From: Kurthia huakuii LAM0618
GTDB lineage: Bacteria > Bacillota > Bacilli > Bacillales_A > Planococcaceae
DNA length: 64,000 bases
Reading direction: 5' to 3'
Assembly: GCF_000505545.1 (NCBI RefSeq)
Contig: NZ_AYTB01000006.1
Span: 1 to 64,000, forward strand
Made by a program: the position numbers and the translations under genes. The stretch's first letter is position 1. Each line of letters begins with the position of its first letter. This document shows, piece by piece, positions 42,433 through 51,780 of the stretch. The notes beneath the pieces were generated by a model, which was not told the origin of the DNA, searched no databases, and saw only the letters and a program-made list of their open reading frames with translations.

Positions 42433-44007
42433 TTATTTTGCTTTTAAATTTTCAACAGAATAGACGCGACCTTCACCATCTTTAAAGACGATATGGTCAT
42501 CGTTAAATTTCGTTGGTGAGTCAATACCTGCAGCAGCAGCTACGCGGAATAGACCTTCACGTAAGTTGATAATATAGTTTGTTACACGGAATTTTTTCTC
42601 TTCAATAACAAGGCCATTTTGTCGCTTTGGATCCGTTGTTGCAACACCGGCAGGACATTCATTCGAGCTACATTTTTGTGCCATAATACAGCCGACAGAA
42701 ATCATAAAGCCACGCGCGATATTAATTAAGTCTGCGCCTAATGCAAGGACGACAGCTGCTTTGTCGGCGGTAATTAATTTACCAGAGGCGATGATTTTCA
42801 CGCGGTCGCGGACGCCATGTTTTTCAAGCGCATCGTTTAATAACACGATTGCTGAATGAAGCGGTAGACCAACTGAATCTGCTAAGTCTTGGAATGTTGC
42901 ACCGGTACCACCTTCACCACCGTCAAGGGTGATAAAGTCAGGGCCTTTGCCGGTTTCTTTCATATAACGTGCTAAATCGTCGGCGTCTTCTGGCGCACCT
43001 AAGACGATTTTAATGCCGACCGGTAAACCAGCTTCGTTACGCATTTTTTCGATAAAATCAAATAATGTATGAAGGTCATTAAATTGATGGAAACGGTTTG
43101 GCGAGTTGATCGTTTTTCCAACTTCTACGCCACGAATTTCGGCGATTTCAGGTGTTACTTTATCACCTTCGACGTGACCGCCGCGTGTTTTCGCTCCTTG
43201 TGCAAGTTTTAGTTCAAATGCTTTTACTTGCGGAATCGCTGCTTTTTCTTTTAATTTTTCAAAGCTAAATTCGCCCGCTGCATCACGGTAGCCGAATAAA
43301 CCCGAACCGATTTGTGCGATTAAGTCAGCACCACCAGCTAAATGGTGCGGAGACACGCCACCTTCACCCGTATTCATCCATGAGCCTTCTGCCATACCAA
43401 TCCCTTTAGAAAGCGCTGTGATGGCATTTTTACCAAGTGCACCGTAACTCATCGCCGATTGGCCGACCATTGAGCGTACGTGGAATGGCTCGCGGCAGTT
43501 AGGGCCTAAAATGACCGCATCATCAGCCGGTAAGAGCCACGGTTTTACTTTTACTGTTTCCGCGTGTTCTTTACGTGCAAAAAGCGTATCTTCGTCCATG
43601 ACATATTTTTGTGATTCGATGACGTTGCTGTTATCAACGCGCATTTCATCGACTTGCTTCGTAAACATCGCATTGCGAATATAGAAGCCCTTATCTTCAA
43701 AATCACGTTTTGAACCGAATGAAATGACGCTACCTAAATATTTACCGGGTAGCACGATGTGAAGGAAATCTTCACGAGAGAACGGCTTTCCTTTATTATC
43801 ATCATCAAATAAATATTGACGAAGCTCAGGGCCAATTTTTTCTGTTAAGTAGCGTACGCGTCCTAAAACAGGGAAGTTACGCAAGATTGCATGTTGGTTT
43901 TGTTTGCGGTCGCGAATGAAAAACATTCCTACGATGACGACCGGAATTAAGATGACCAATGCGATAATAACAAGCAGTACGATTGCTAAAATCGATGTCC
44001 AACTCAT
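42433..44007 (-). CDS. FMN-binding glutamate-synthase-like protein (YerD-like)
   Basis: A 524-residue protein with one N-terminal membrane helix (about residues 3-29), then a glutamate synthase central/FMN domain: GQSAMSYGALGKNAITALSKG, GEGGVSPHH, GKTINSPNRF, TLDGGEGGTGA, IIASGKLITADKAA, and the iron-sulfur cysteine motif CSSNECPAGVATT. This is the FMN half of GltB without the amidotransferase domain, as in B. subtilis YerD. The electron donor and substrate are not known for these stand-alone proteins. ATG 44007 with AAAGGA upstream is preferred over 44043 because it places the membrane helix at the start. Confidence 0.9.
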   Translation of the reverse strand: MSWTSILAIVLLVIIALVILIPVVIVGMFFIRDRKQNQHAILRNFPVLGRVRYLTEKIGPELRQYLFDDDNKGKPFSREDFLHIVLPGKYLGSVISFGSKRDFEDKGFYIRNAMFTKQVDEMRVDNSNVIESQKYVMDEDTLFARKEHAETVKVKPWLLPADDAVILGPNCREPFHVRSMVGQSAMSYGALGKNAITALSKGIGMAEGSWMNTGEGGVSPHHLAGGADLIAQIGSGLFGYRDAAGEFSFEKLKEKAAIPQVKAFELKLAQGAKTRGGHVEGDKVTPEIAEIRGVEVGKTINSPNRFHQFNDLHTLFDFIEKMRNEAGLPVGIKIVLGAPEDADDLARYMKETGKGPDFITLDGGEGGTGATFQDLADSVGLPLHSAIVLLNDALEKHGVRDRVKIIASGKLITADKAAVVLALGADLINIARGFMISVGCIMAQKCSSNECPAGVATTDPKRQNGLVIEEKKFRVTNYIINLREGLFRVAAAAGIDSPTKFNDDHIVFKDGEGRVYSVENLKAK

Positions 44008-44205
44008 AGATGTCACGTCCTTTGAATAGTGTCTAAAATGCAAATTAATCTCATATCGGTATCAAATATATCACAATATGAGATTAATTCAAGCGTTTTA
44101 GAATAGACGGAATGTTTGGAAACAACGAACATTGAAAGCGTTTGCAAGTAACTCTAGTTAGCACGATGATTTGCTATACTGGCGCTATTTTTGCTATTAA
44201 AAAAA

Positions 44206-44296
44206 GAGGCTGGGGCAAAATAGTTCCTTTTCCTTTTTTAGCGTTCATAACAAAAAACCGGAATCGCGCCATAACGCGGTTCCGGTTTTGCTTATA
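44206..44296 (+). repeat. MITE-like repeat, copy C (right end missing)
   Basis: It begins with GAGGCTGGGGCA (44206-44217), then TAGTTCC, TTTTTTAGCGTTC, and a hairpin AACCGGAATCGCG / CGCGGTTCCGGTT (about 44257-44287). It ends at the brnQ stop region, with no right inverted repeat. The hairpin also serves as brnQ terminator. Confidence 0.72.
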
Positions 44297-44303
44297 AATC
44301 ATG

Positions 44304-45617
44304 TTATTTTTTTGCAAATAATGAAATGACATATCCGATGATTGCACCGATAATACCAGGCACTAACCAGCCAAGACCCATGTCGAATAATGGTGCTACA
44401 TTTACGAATGATCTGTACCATGCTAAGTCAATACCTGCAGCAGCTAAACCGTCATATAATGACCAAACTGCTGTGAATAGCATACCGAATAAGTAAACGT
44501 ACTTGCTATCGCCAAACGTTTTAGATGCTAATGTAAGAAGCATTAAAATGATCGCTGGTGGATAGATGAAGAATAGTACAGGCAATGAGAATGTAATTAA
44601 TTGCGCTAAACCGATGTTTGCGATAAATGCTGTAAAGATTGCGAAAATCCATACCCATGTTTTATAAGAAAGACCTGGGATGATTTTGTTAAAGTACTCA
44701 GAAGCCGCTGTTAATAAACCGATTGATGTTGTTAAACATGCTAGGATGATAACGGCTGTTAATAAAATATTACCGAATTGACCGTATAGTGCGTAAGCAG
44801 AATGTGTAATAATATCTGAACCTTGCTCAAATGCGCCAATTGTTTGGAAGCTTGAAGAACCGATGAAGCCAAGTGATAAGTAAACAAGAGCTAAACCGAT
44901 TGCTGCAACGAATGCCGCGAACACCGTTGTTTTCACAACGGCTGATTTTTCTGTAACATTTTTACCTTTTAATGCTTGGATAATGACGATACCGAAAATT
45001 AATGCTGCAAGGAAGTCCATTGTTAAGTAACCTTGCTTGAAGCCTTCACCGAATGCGTTATCAACATAAGAGCCGATTGCCGTACCCTGACCGTCCATTG
45101 GTGTCACGATTGCTTTAAGCGCAAGTGCCGCGATTACTAATAGAAGGATTGGCGTTAAAATTTTACCAACACGGTCGATTAGTTTCGTCGGATTCAACGC
45201 GAAGAACGTTGTGATTAAGAAGAACACGACTGTGAAAATAGCTAGTGGCCATGCAGCATCTACTGCTGATTCAGAAAGAAACGGTTTGACGCCTAATTCG
45301 TACGATACAGTACCTGTACGAGGAAGGGCGAATAGTGGACCGATTGTTAAATAGACAACTGCTGTAAAGAAGATACCGAATGCTGGGCTAATTTTACCAG
45401 CCATATCTTCAAGTTCACCGCCAGATTTTGCTACGGTAATAACACCTAGTAGCGGAAGACCGACACCTGTAATAAGGAAGCCAATAATCGCTACCCAGAA
45501 ATGTTCACCTGCTTGTTGTCCAAGTTGAGGTGGGAAAATAATATTACCTGCACCAAGGAACAGGGCAAAAAGCATGAAACCTACGGAGAGTTTTTCCCCG
45601 GTTGAAAGTTTTGTCAT
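44304..45617 (-). CDS. brnQ: Branched-chain amino acid transporter BrnQ
   Basis: A 437-residue membrane protein with about 12 hydrophobic helices, of the BrnQ/LIVCS family of cation-coupled importers for leucine, isoleucine and valine. Family features are the N-terminal FMLFALFLGAGNIIFPPQLG, LPLLGVITVAKSGG, and PRTGTVSYELGVKPF. ATG 45617 follows AGAGGAG. A CodY-like box lies about 90 bases upstream, in keeping with CodY control of brnQ-type genes in Bacillus. The gene ends at MITE-like repeat copy C, which carries a terminator hairpin. No biosynthetic gene is nearby. Confidence 0.94.
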   Translation of the reverse strand: MTKLSTGEKLSVGFMLFALFLGAGNIIFPPQLGQQAGEHFWVAIIGFLITGVGLPLLGVITVAKSGGELEDMAGKISPAFGIFFTAVVYLTIGPLFALPRTGTVSYELGVKPFLSESAVDAAWPLAIFTVVFFLITTFFALNPTKLIDRVGKILTPILLLVIAALALKAIVTPMDGQGTAIGSYVDNAFGEGFKQGYLTMDFLAALIFGIVIIQALKGKNVTEKSAVVKTTVFAAFVAAIGLALVYLSLGFIGSSSFQTIGAFEQGSDIITHSAYALYGQFGNILLTAVIILACLTTSIGLLTAASEYFNKIIPGLSYKTWVWIFAIFTAFIANIGLAQLITFSLPVLFFIYPPAIILMLLTLASKTFGDSKYVYLFGMLFTAVWSLYDGLAAAGIDLAWYRSFVNVAPLFDMGLGWLVPGIIGAIIGYVISLFAKK

Positions 45618-45706
45618 TATGTACAACTCCTCTTGAAATTCAATCTTCTAAATGTTCTGACAAATAAGTTCGAAAATTAGTGAGATTGAAAAACGTAAAA
45701 AAATTA

Positions 45707-45721
45707 TTTTGTCTGAAAATT
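45707..45721. promoter_or_regulatory. CodY-like operator upstream of brnQ
   Basis: The 15-base TTTTGTCTGAAAATT matches the CodY consensus AATTTTCWGAAAATT at 12 of 15 positions. It lies upstream of brnQ, a class of genes known to be repressed by CodY in Bacillus when amino acids are plentiful. Confidence 0.45.
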
Positions 45722-45958
45722 TAGATTAAAGTGTAAATAAAAGTACTTCAATATACTAACATGAATGTACCTATAATGAAACGTTGAATTGTGTATTAAA
45801 TCGAAAAAAGGTGTTATTCACTAGAATATTTAAGTTTATATAGCATATTTAGGTATAAATGAGTAACGCTGTTTTTTGTAAATATCGCGTTAAGAGTTTG
45901 TAATAGCAAGCCTATATATTGCATTTTGTGCTAAATTAGGTCTGAAGGAGGCGCTCTC

Positions 45959-47698
45959 ATGACTCAGAAATGGCTAGCTTTGCCGCTTAGGTCTAAATAT
46001 TTATTAGCTACAGGTGTAACGTTTATCCTATTTGCGTTGATGACCATCGTGTTAGTCGTTCAATTGCAAACAAATGGTCAACGTTCAGAAAAATTAGCTA
46101 CATTGTCTACTGAAATAACGGACTTAGAACAGTTTTCAAAACAACTGTCATCGATGTACATAGCAATTTCTCATTATACAGCAGATCCACTACCGCAGCA
46201 TGATGAGGATTATAAACAAGCAAAGGCAGCGCTTGAAAAAGGACAACAACAATTAGCCTTTTTGCCGCAGCAACAGCGCCAATTTATCGAACAGCACTTG
46301 TCACGAATTGAAGAATTATATGAAAAACGTTTAAAAACGTCTGTTGCAAAAAAGGATAATATCGCCAAGCGCCGCCAATTGAATTCAGTGTACGCTTCAA
46401 ATGAAGCAATTGAACAAATCTTGAATGAGCAAAGTGCAAAAAAATCTATCGAGCATACGACGTTAATTACTAAAATGCAAGCGATGCAGCAGCGCACGAT
46501 GTGGATTATCGTTGCCGCACTATTCATCGGCATTAGTGTTTCTTCTATTATTTTACTTTTTACAAATCGTCAAATTAAAACGCAACTAACGGATATGGCC
46601 GATGCTGCGCGAACGATTGCAGATGGGAACCTAGAACAGAACGATTTGCAGGCGTATTCAAGTGATGAAGTCGGGGAGTTGAGCGATGCGATGAACAATA
46701 TGAAAAAACAGTTGCAAGGCATGATTGTACTCATTGATGAGACGTCGCGGGAGATTTCGAATCATACGCGTGATTTACGCGACTGCACGCTAGAAACGGT
46801 CGAGCTATCACAGCAAATGGATGCCCGCGTTCATCAGGCGCATGACAACTCTGCCGAACAAGCACAGGCGTCGCAAGCTATCGTCGCGTTTATTACGCAG
46901 TTTTCGTCTGAATTACAACAAATGATGCAGATGATGAATGATGCTTCAAGCGGTGCGCGGCGCTCAGAGGAAGCGATTTTACAAGGGGAAGGCTCGATGC
47001 AGCAAGTCGTAGCGGCGATGCATGAATTACAGCAGCTGCTAGCGACGGCGAACGCCGAACGCGCACTATTAGAGGAGCGCATCGATCACATTACGCGTGT
47101 GACAACGCTTGTCGGTGCTATTTCAAAGCAGACGCAGCTACTGGCATTAAATGCAGAAATCGAAGCGGCGCGTGCGGGTGAGCAGGGGCGCGGCTTTGCG
47201 GTTGTCGCAAGCGAAGTGCGCAATTTAGCTGATGAAACGAATGAAGCGGCGACGCAAATCCAGCTGATTTCGACGCAAATTAAAGGGCAGAGTACGGCGC
47301 TTGCGAACGCATTTACGCATGGCGTTGCGATGGCTGATGAAACGGTGTTGTATGTTGATAAAACGGCTGAAGAGTTGCAGACAGCACAAGCGAATATTGA
47401 GGAAAATACGGCGCACTTTACGGCAATGCTCCACACGATGCAACACGTCGATGAAGGCAAGAAAAAGGCGGTGCATCATATCGAGCAGCTCAATGATACG
47501 ATTACACAAAACAGCGCCGAATTGTCGAGTACGTTACATAACCTGCAGCATCATAAAGCAACCATAGCGCGGCTTAGTGCACTCGTTCATCAAACATATG
47601 AACAAACACTCGTGATGCGCCAATCGATTGGGCATTTTGATATCGGCCTCGAAAATGATACAAAAATGATACGAAACACTGAAAAAGTGGCGAGTTAG
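45959..47698 (+). CDS. Methyl-accepting chemotaxis protein, divergent
   Basis: A 579-residue chemoreceptor. Membrane helix 1 is about residues 13-32, a helical sensor region follows (about 33-180, Gln-rich), helix 2 is about 181-203, and HAMP about 205-258. The signalling domain keeps the tip [42 protein letters not shown] (in parts) but is otherwise divergent, with many Gln and His residues. AAGGAGG (45945-45951) precedes ATG 45959. It is unlinked to other chemotaxis genes; the adjacent gene is brnQ on the opposite strand, so a role in amino-acid taxis is possible but not shown. Confidence 0.9.
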   Translation: MTQKWLALPLRSKYLLATGVTFILFALMTIVLVVQLQTNGQRSEKLATLSTEITDLEQFSKQLSSMYIAISHYTADPLPQHDEDYKQAKAALEKGQQQLAFLPQQQRQFIEQHLSRIEELYEKRLKTSVAKKDNIAKRRQLNSVYASNEAIEQILNEQSAKKSIEHTTLITKMQAMQQRTMWIIVAALFIGISVSSIILLFTNRQIKTQLTDMADAARTIADGNLEQNDLQAYSSDEVGELSDAMNNMKKQLQGMIVLIDETSREISNHTRDLRDCTLETVELSQQMDARVHQAHDNSAEQAQASQAIVAFITQFSSELQQMMQMMNDASSGARRSEEAILQGEGSMQQVVAAMHELQQLLATANAERALLEERIDHITRVTTLVGAISKQTQLLALNAEIEAARAGEQGRGFAVVASEVRNLADETNEAATQIQLISTQIKGQSTALANAFTHGVAMADETVLYVDKTAEELQTAQANIEENTAHFTAMLHTMQHVDEGKKKAVHHIEQLNDTITQNSAELSSTLHNLQHHKATIARLSALVHQTYEQTLVMRQSIGHFDIGLENDTKMIRNTEKVAS

Positions 47699-47704
47699 TG
47701 GCAA

Positions 47705-47752
47705 CTAAACGCTCGATGAAACGTTCTCACCTATGTTGAGGGCGTTTTTCTG
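47705..47752 (+). terminator. Possible intrinsic terminator
   Basis: AAACGCTC (about 47707-47714) pairs imperfectly with GAGGGCGTTT (about 47738-47747) across a long loop, followed by T-rich sequence. Confidence 0.5.
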
Positions 47753-47905
47753 TTTGGCTGAGAAGTGTTCTATAGACGTAAATCGTGATATAATACAACA
47801 TGGTTTATGAAAAAATTGTACACATAGTATTGATATAATAGATGAAACCTTTCAAGAAATGTAAATAACTTAATTTAAATAGAAGGAAAGGAGATACGAT
47901 AAGGT

Positions 47906-48943
47906 ATGTTTTACCTGTCATTGGCGGCGGCATTTATCGCATCCATTATTCTCACACCTCTTGTGAAAAAACTGGCCTTTCGAGTAGGCGCAGTTGATAA
48001 GCCGAACTATCGTAAAGTGCATGCGAAAATCATGCCGCGCTTAGGTGGCTTAGCCATCTTCCTAGCCTTCCTTGTTGCCGTTTTGATTTTACGTCCGACA
48101 AATGAAGCGATGGTACCGATTTTAATTGGTGCTTTTATCGTCATTATAACCGGCGTTGTTGATGATATGCTCGAGCTATCTGCAAAGGCAAAATTTTTAG
48201 GCCAAACAGTAGCTGCGGCAATCGTCATTTTCTTTGGCGGTATTCAAATTGATTTTATTAACTTGCCGTTTGGTGGGGTCTTAGACTTTGGCTACTTAAG
48301 CATCCCATTAACGCTTATTTGGATCGTTGGTATTACAAACGCCATCAATTTAATCGATGGGTTAGATGGCTTAGCAGCAGGGGTATCGACAATCGCGCTT
48401 GTGACACTCGCGGCGATGGCCTTCATTATGGGCAACACGTTTGTGCTCGTGATGGCTTTAGTGCTCGCTGTAAGCTGCATCGGCTTTTTATTTTACAATT
48501 TTAATCCTGCAAAAATTTTTATGGGCGATACCGGGGCATTGTTCCTCGGCTTTATGATTTCGGTGCTCGCATTACTTGGCTTTAAAAACGTTACATTCGT
48601 ATCGCTCGTTATTCCAATCGTTATGCTTGGCGTACCAATCTCCGATACTTTTTTCGCCATCGTGCGCCGCTTATTGAATAAGCAGCCACCGTTTCAACCA
48701 GATAAATCCCATTTACATCACCGTTTACTAAACATCGGCTTTACACATCGTCAAACGGTCGTCATTATTTATGGCATTGCCGCAATGTTTGGCTTAGCTG
48801 CAGTCATCTTCTCAATGGCAAAGCTGTGGGGCGCAATTTTATTAATTGTCATCTTGCTGGTGGCGCTTGAAATTTTCGTTGAAGTGATTGGGCTTGCTGG
48901 TAATCGCTACAAACCATTACTAAAACTCGTAAAAAAAAAGTAA
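47906..48943 (+). CDS. tagO: Undecaprenyl-phosphate GlcNAc-1-phosphate transferase TagO/WecA
   Basis: A 345-residue polytopic membrane enzyme of the MraY/WecA family. It transfers GlcNAc-1-phosphate to undecaprenyl phosphate, starting wall teichoic acid synthesis. Motifs seen are KPNYRKVHAKIMPRLGGLAIF, the metal-binding GVVDDMLELSAKAKFLGQ, NAINLIDGLDGLAAG, FNPAKIFMGDTGALFLGF, and the cytoplasmic HLHHRLL loop. An AAAGGAGA site precedes the start. Its place upstream of the LCP-ligase, yvyE and degSU matches the Bacillus order. TagA (34449) is the next enzyme of the pathway. Confidence 0.95.
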   Translation: MFYLSLAAAFIASIILTPLVKKLAFRVGAVDKPNYRKVHAKIMPRLGGLAIFLAFLVAVLILRPTNEAMVPILIGAFIVIITGVVDDMLELSAKAKFLGQTVAAAIVIFFGGIQIDFINLPFGGVLDFGYLSIPLTLIWIVGITNAINLIDGLDGLAAGVSTIALVTLAAMAFIMGNTFVLVMALVLAVSCIGFLFYNFNPAKIFMGDTGALFLGFMISVLALLGFKNVTFVSLVIPIVMLGVPISDTFFAIVRRLLNKQPPFQPDKSHLHHRLLNIGFTHRQTVVIIYGIAAMFGLAAVIFSMAKLWGAILLIVILLVALEIFVEVIGLAGNRYKPLLKLVKKK

Positions 48944-48987
48944 AAAAGAAGGATGACTAATTTTTTGTTAGTCATCCTTCTTTTTTG
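48942..48987. terminator. Bidirectional terminator after tagO
   Basis: AAAAAAGAAGGATGACTAA (48942-48960) pairs perfectly with its complement at 48968-48986. Confidence 0.9.
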
Positions 48988-48993
48988 TATGCT

Positions 48994-49615
48994 GTTACGT
49001 CAGAGCTCTCAGAAATGGCTCGTCACGTCAAGGAGCGTGTTTTTGATACGACATATTTAAAAATAAGTGCTAAATAGGGGCTATTCTCGCATAGAAAATC
49101 GCCGTTTTAGTAAGCATCGTGCGAAAAGCTGTCAACGTAAATTTTTATTTACTATTAAAACATAAATCATTATCATTTTTAAGCAATCAAATGGGACTGT
49201 TTTTGGCTAAAAACGTTCAAAAACACCCCGTTTGGCGTCTCTGACGGGCAGTTTCAACACAAAAATTATTGCTTGCACGACTTTGCTGTCATTTATTCAA
49301 AAAAATCAAAAATGCGACACGGCGCGGTAGTAGATTGTAGAGCGGCAGCGTAAAAATGCCCGCTAATATGTGAAAAAGGGTCAATATTTCGCCTCTAACG
49401 GGCATTTTTTGTCCCGTTTTTGTAGGGGCTTGTTGTGAAGTTGTTGTAACTATCGCCAATGTTGTAGTAATTATTTTAGAAAATGACAATGATGCGCAAA
49501 TGATTCGCTTTTTTCTAGGGCTATTCACGTAGTGTTGGCGCATATTCAATAATATGTTGTATCGAAAACACGCTCCTTGACGTGATGAGCGATTTCTAAT
49601 AGCTCTGATCTAACC
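48994..49615. mobile_element. Non-coding element with 60-base inverted repeats (MITE-like)
   Basis: The arms are about 48994-49056 and 49553-49615. They share CAGAGCT, then AGAAAT, TCACGTCAAGGAGCGTGTTTT and GATAC in mirrored order, with a few mismatches. The 500 bases between hold no convincing gene but contain a perfect 11-base stem (AAAAATGCCCG 49352-49362 with CGGGCATTTTT 49399-49410) and AACGGG/CCCGTT at about 49397-49418. No transposase is present, so it is probably mobilised in trans or decayed. Confidence 0.65.
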
Positions 49616-49618
49616 ACA

Positions 49619-49652
49619 AAAAAAGAATCGCGCGGTGCACGATTCTTTCGCT
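49619..49652 (-). terminator. Terminator of the LCP-ligase gene
   Basis: AAAGAATCG (49622-49630) pairs with CGATTCTTT (49640-49648), with GC and GC inner pairs. Confidence 0.82.
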
Positions 49653-49657
49653 ATTTG

Positions 49658-50857
49658 CTAATAACTACTACCAGAACTTGAACGATTATAATCACTTTGG
49701 AATCCGGTGTTATCTTCACTCGTATCTGTAGTGTCGGATGAACCATTCATATACTCTTTTTCGTCTTCAGATAGCTCAAGTTGTGTATCAACTAATAAGC
49801 CGAGATGTTTTTGTAAGATTTGGCGTGTTGCTAACAAGTTCTCATCTTGCAACTTATAATAATAAATACCGGTCGACATATCATCAAAGCCTTTAATTGA
49901 TAGGGACTCGATATCCGGCATCCCGTTTTGTAAGTAAGCAAATAATGATTTCATTTCATCGAAAGTCATATCTGTTTGCATATTGTTGCCGACAGCTTTT
50001 AAAACTTTGTCATATTTTGTGAACGATGTCACCGACGTTGCTTTAGCGGCAATAGCTTCTAAAATCATTTGTTGACGTTTGCCACGTTCAACGTCGCTAT
50101 CTTGATGGCGCGTACGAGCGAGCGCTAAAGCTTCACGACCGTTTACTTCTTGTGTACCAGGCATTAAGTGCACTGTACGTTTATCGTTTTCATCAAGCTC
50201 ATTGATTTCATAAGGTACATCGACTGTAACGCCACCTAGCGCATCAACGATTTCGATAAAGGCATCAAAGTTGACGCGGAAGTAGTAATCGATTGGGACA
50301 TTCAGCAGACCTTCAACGGTGTCGCGTGTTGCATCAATGCCGCCGTATGCATGGGCATGTGTAATTTTGTCTTTGTAGCCAACCTCAGGAATATAAGCGT
50401 AAGAATCGCGAGGAATACTTAGCAACTTAATCGATTTTTCTTTGTTGTTTAATGTTGCGACAAGCAAGGCATCCGAGCGTGAATTGCCTTCGCCTTGGTT
50501 ACGTTTTTCACTATCGTCAATACCGACGATCATAATGGAAATATTGTCTGTTAATGGTTGAACGCTTTCATCGCGAAGTTCGGATTTTGTACGAGAATCA
50601 GCGACATAAGCGTTTTCGGCTGCTTTTTTACCTGTATGCATGAGGTAATAAATGTATGAGCCACCGAACGCCAATAACAAAATTAAGACAACAAGCAAGA
50701 TTTTCCATAGACAGCCACCAGGTTCTTTTTGCGGTTTTTTCTCTACGCGCTCTTGTTTTTTTGTCGCGCGTGACTTTGCATGAGATTTTGGTCTCACTTC
50801 TGAAGATGAGGGGCGTCTTGGGGCTTGCTGCCTTGTGCCCTTATTGTTCTCTGGCAT
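49658..50857 (-). CDS. LytR-CpsA-Psr (LCP) family wall-polymer ligase
   Basis: A 399-residue membrane-anchored protein. Residues 1-45 are basic and cytoplasmic, a membrane helix covers about 50-71, and the LCP domain about 105-330. Conserved features are ISIMIVGIDD, SRSDALLVATLNNKEKSIKLLSIPRDSY, the ITHAHAYGG motif, and ALALARTRHQDSDVERGKRQQ with the pyrophosphate-binding Arg residues. LCP enzymes attach teichoic acids or other polymers to peptidoglycan. The C-terminal tail is Ser/Asp-rich. AAAGGAG lies upstream. The gene is near tagO, in agreement with teichoic-acid attachment. Which Bacillus paralogue (TagT, TagU or TagV) it equals was not decided. Confidence 0.92.
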   Translation of the reverse strand: MPENNKGTRQQAPRRPSSSEVRPKSHAKSRATKKQERVEKKPQKEPGGCLWKILLVVLILLLAFGGSYIYYLMHTGKKAAENAYVADSRTKSELRDESVQPLTDNISIMIVGIDDSEKRNQGEGNSRSDALLVATLNNKEKSIKLLSIPRDSYAYIPEVGYKDKITHAHAYGGIDATRDTVEGLLNVPIDYYFRVNFDAFIEIVDALGGVTVDVPYEINELDENDKRTVHLMPGTQEVNGREALALARTRHQDSDVERGKRQQMILEAIAAKATSVTSFTKYDKVLKAVGNNMQTDMTFDEMKSLFAYLQNGMPDIESLSIKGFDDMSTGIYYYKLQDENLLATRQILQKHLGLLVDTQLELSEDEKEYMNGSSDTTDTSEDNTGFQSDYNRSSSGSSY

Positions 50858-50965
50858 ATAGTCAAGCTCCTTTTGTAGAGAAGATATTTAAAAATTCTAA
50901 AAATGCTTCCTATTTATACAACGGATATTATTATACTATGCAATAAGAAATCCGTAAAACGAATT

Positions 50966-51601
50966 TTAAGCATGGTCAAACTCTAAAAATAGCTGCTCAA
51001 GTTGTACGATTTCTGTTTGTCCATTTGACAGATCCGTCATCCAAGAATGGAAAGTGGCATCGTGTTCTGTAGGCACAAGTACGGTGAATTGCACATCGTC
51101 GGCATAATCGATGTGGTCTAAAAGATAGCTCGAATTGCGCAGTTCATTTTCTAATTTCCCAAGCCACGTATAATCAGCGCTTACTTTTAGCTTATTGTGT
51201 AGTTTGCGTTCAACAACACCAGAGGCATCAATGCCGACGGTTGCTGATTTTCCGTAGGCACGGACTAATCCACCTGCACCAAGTTTAATACCCCCAAAGT
51301 AACGGGTAACAACTACTACAGTGTCTTTTAAATGCTGTTTCTTTAACACTTCTAATATAGGGACACCAGCTGTGCCACTTGGCTCACCGTCATCGTTCGC
51401 TTTTTGAATTTGGTCATGCTCACCAATAAGGTAGGCGGAACAGTTATGGGTCGCGCTACGGTGTTCTTTTTTAATGGTTTCAATAAATGCTTGCGCCTGT
51501 TCCTCGGTTTCAACACGCGCGCAATTGGCGATAAAACGAGACTTTGAAATAATGATTTCACCAATTCCATGGGATTTTAATGTTAGGTAATTTGCTCTCA
51601 T
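50966..51601 (-). CDS. yvyE: YigZ/YvyE family (IMPACT) protein
   Basis: A 211-residue cytoplasmic protein of the YigZ/IMPACT family. The N-terminal UPF0029 domain has SRFIANCARVETEEQAQAFI, AYLIGEHDQIQKANDDGEPSGTAG, and VVVVTRYFGGIKLGAGGLVRAYGKS. The C-terminal region has the small DUF1949-type domain (SADYTWLGKLENELRN). Proteins of this family bind the ribosome or translation regulators, but their exact function in bacteria is not established. AGGAG precedes the start. It lies just upstream of degS on the other strand, as in Bacillus. Confidence 0.93.
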   Translation of the reverse strand: MRANYLTLKSHGIGEIIISKSRFIANCARVETEEQAQAFIETIKKEHRSATHNCSAYLIGEHDQIQKANDDGEPSGTAGVPILEVLKKQHLKDTVVVVTRYFGGIKLGAGGLVRAYGKSATVGIDASGVVERKLHNKLKVSADYTWLGKLENELRNSSYLLDHIDYADDVQFTVLVPTEHDATFHSWMTDLSNGQTEIVQLEQLFLEFDHA

Positions 51602-51780
51602 TTGATTCTCCTAGTAAAAAAATAATATAACTGATACATTTGTCATTTATTTAACATCCGTTTTTTATATGCTTTTATCACAATAATGGTATAATTATTG
51701 TAAAGAATTTTAGATTTTTGATGTCAGTACTACAAAATACATGCTATTCTAAAGAGTATGCATTGTGAGGAGTATTAAGT

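Noticed and set aside
49289-49549. 86-codon minus-strand frame inside the inverted-repeat element, possibly a transposase remnant
   Set aside because: No DDE or other transposase motif, no ribosome site, and it crosses the palindromes.
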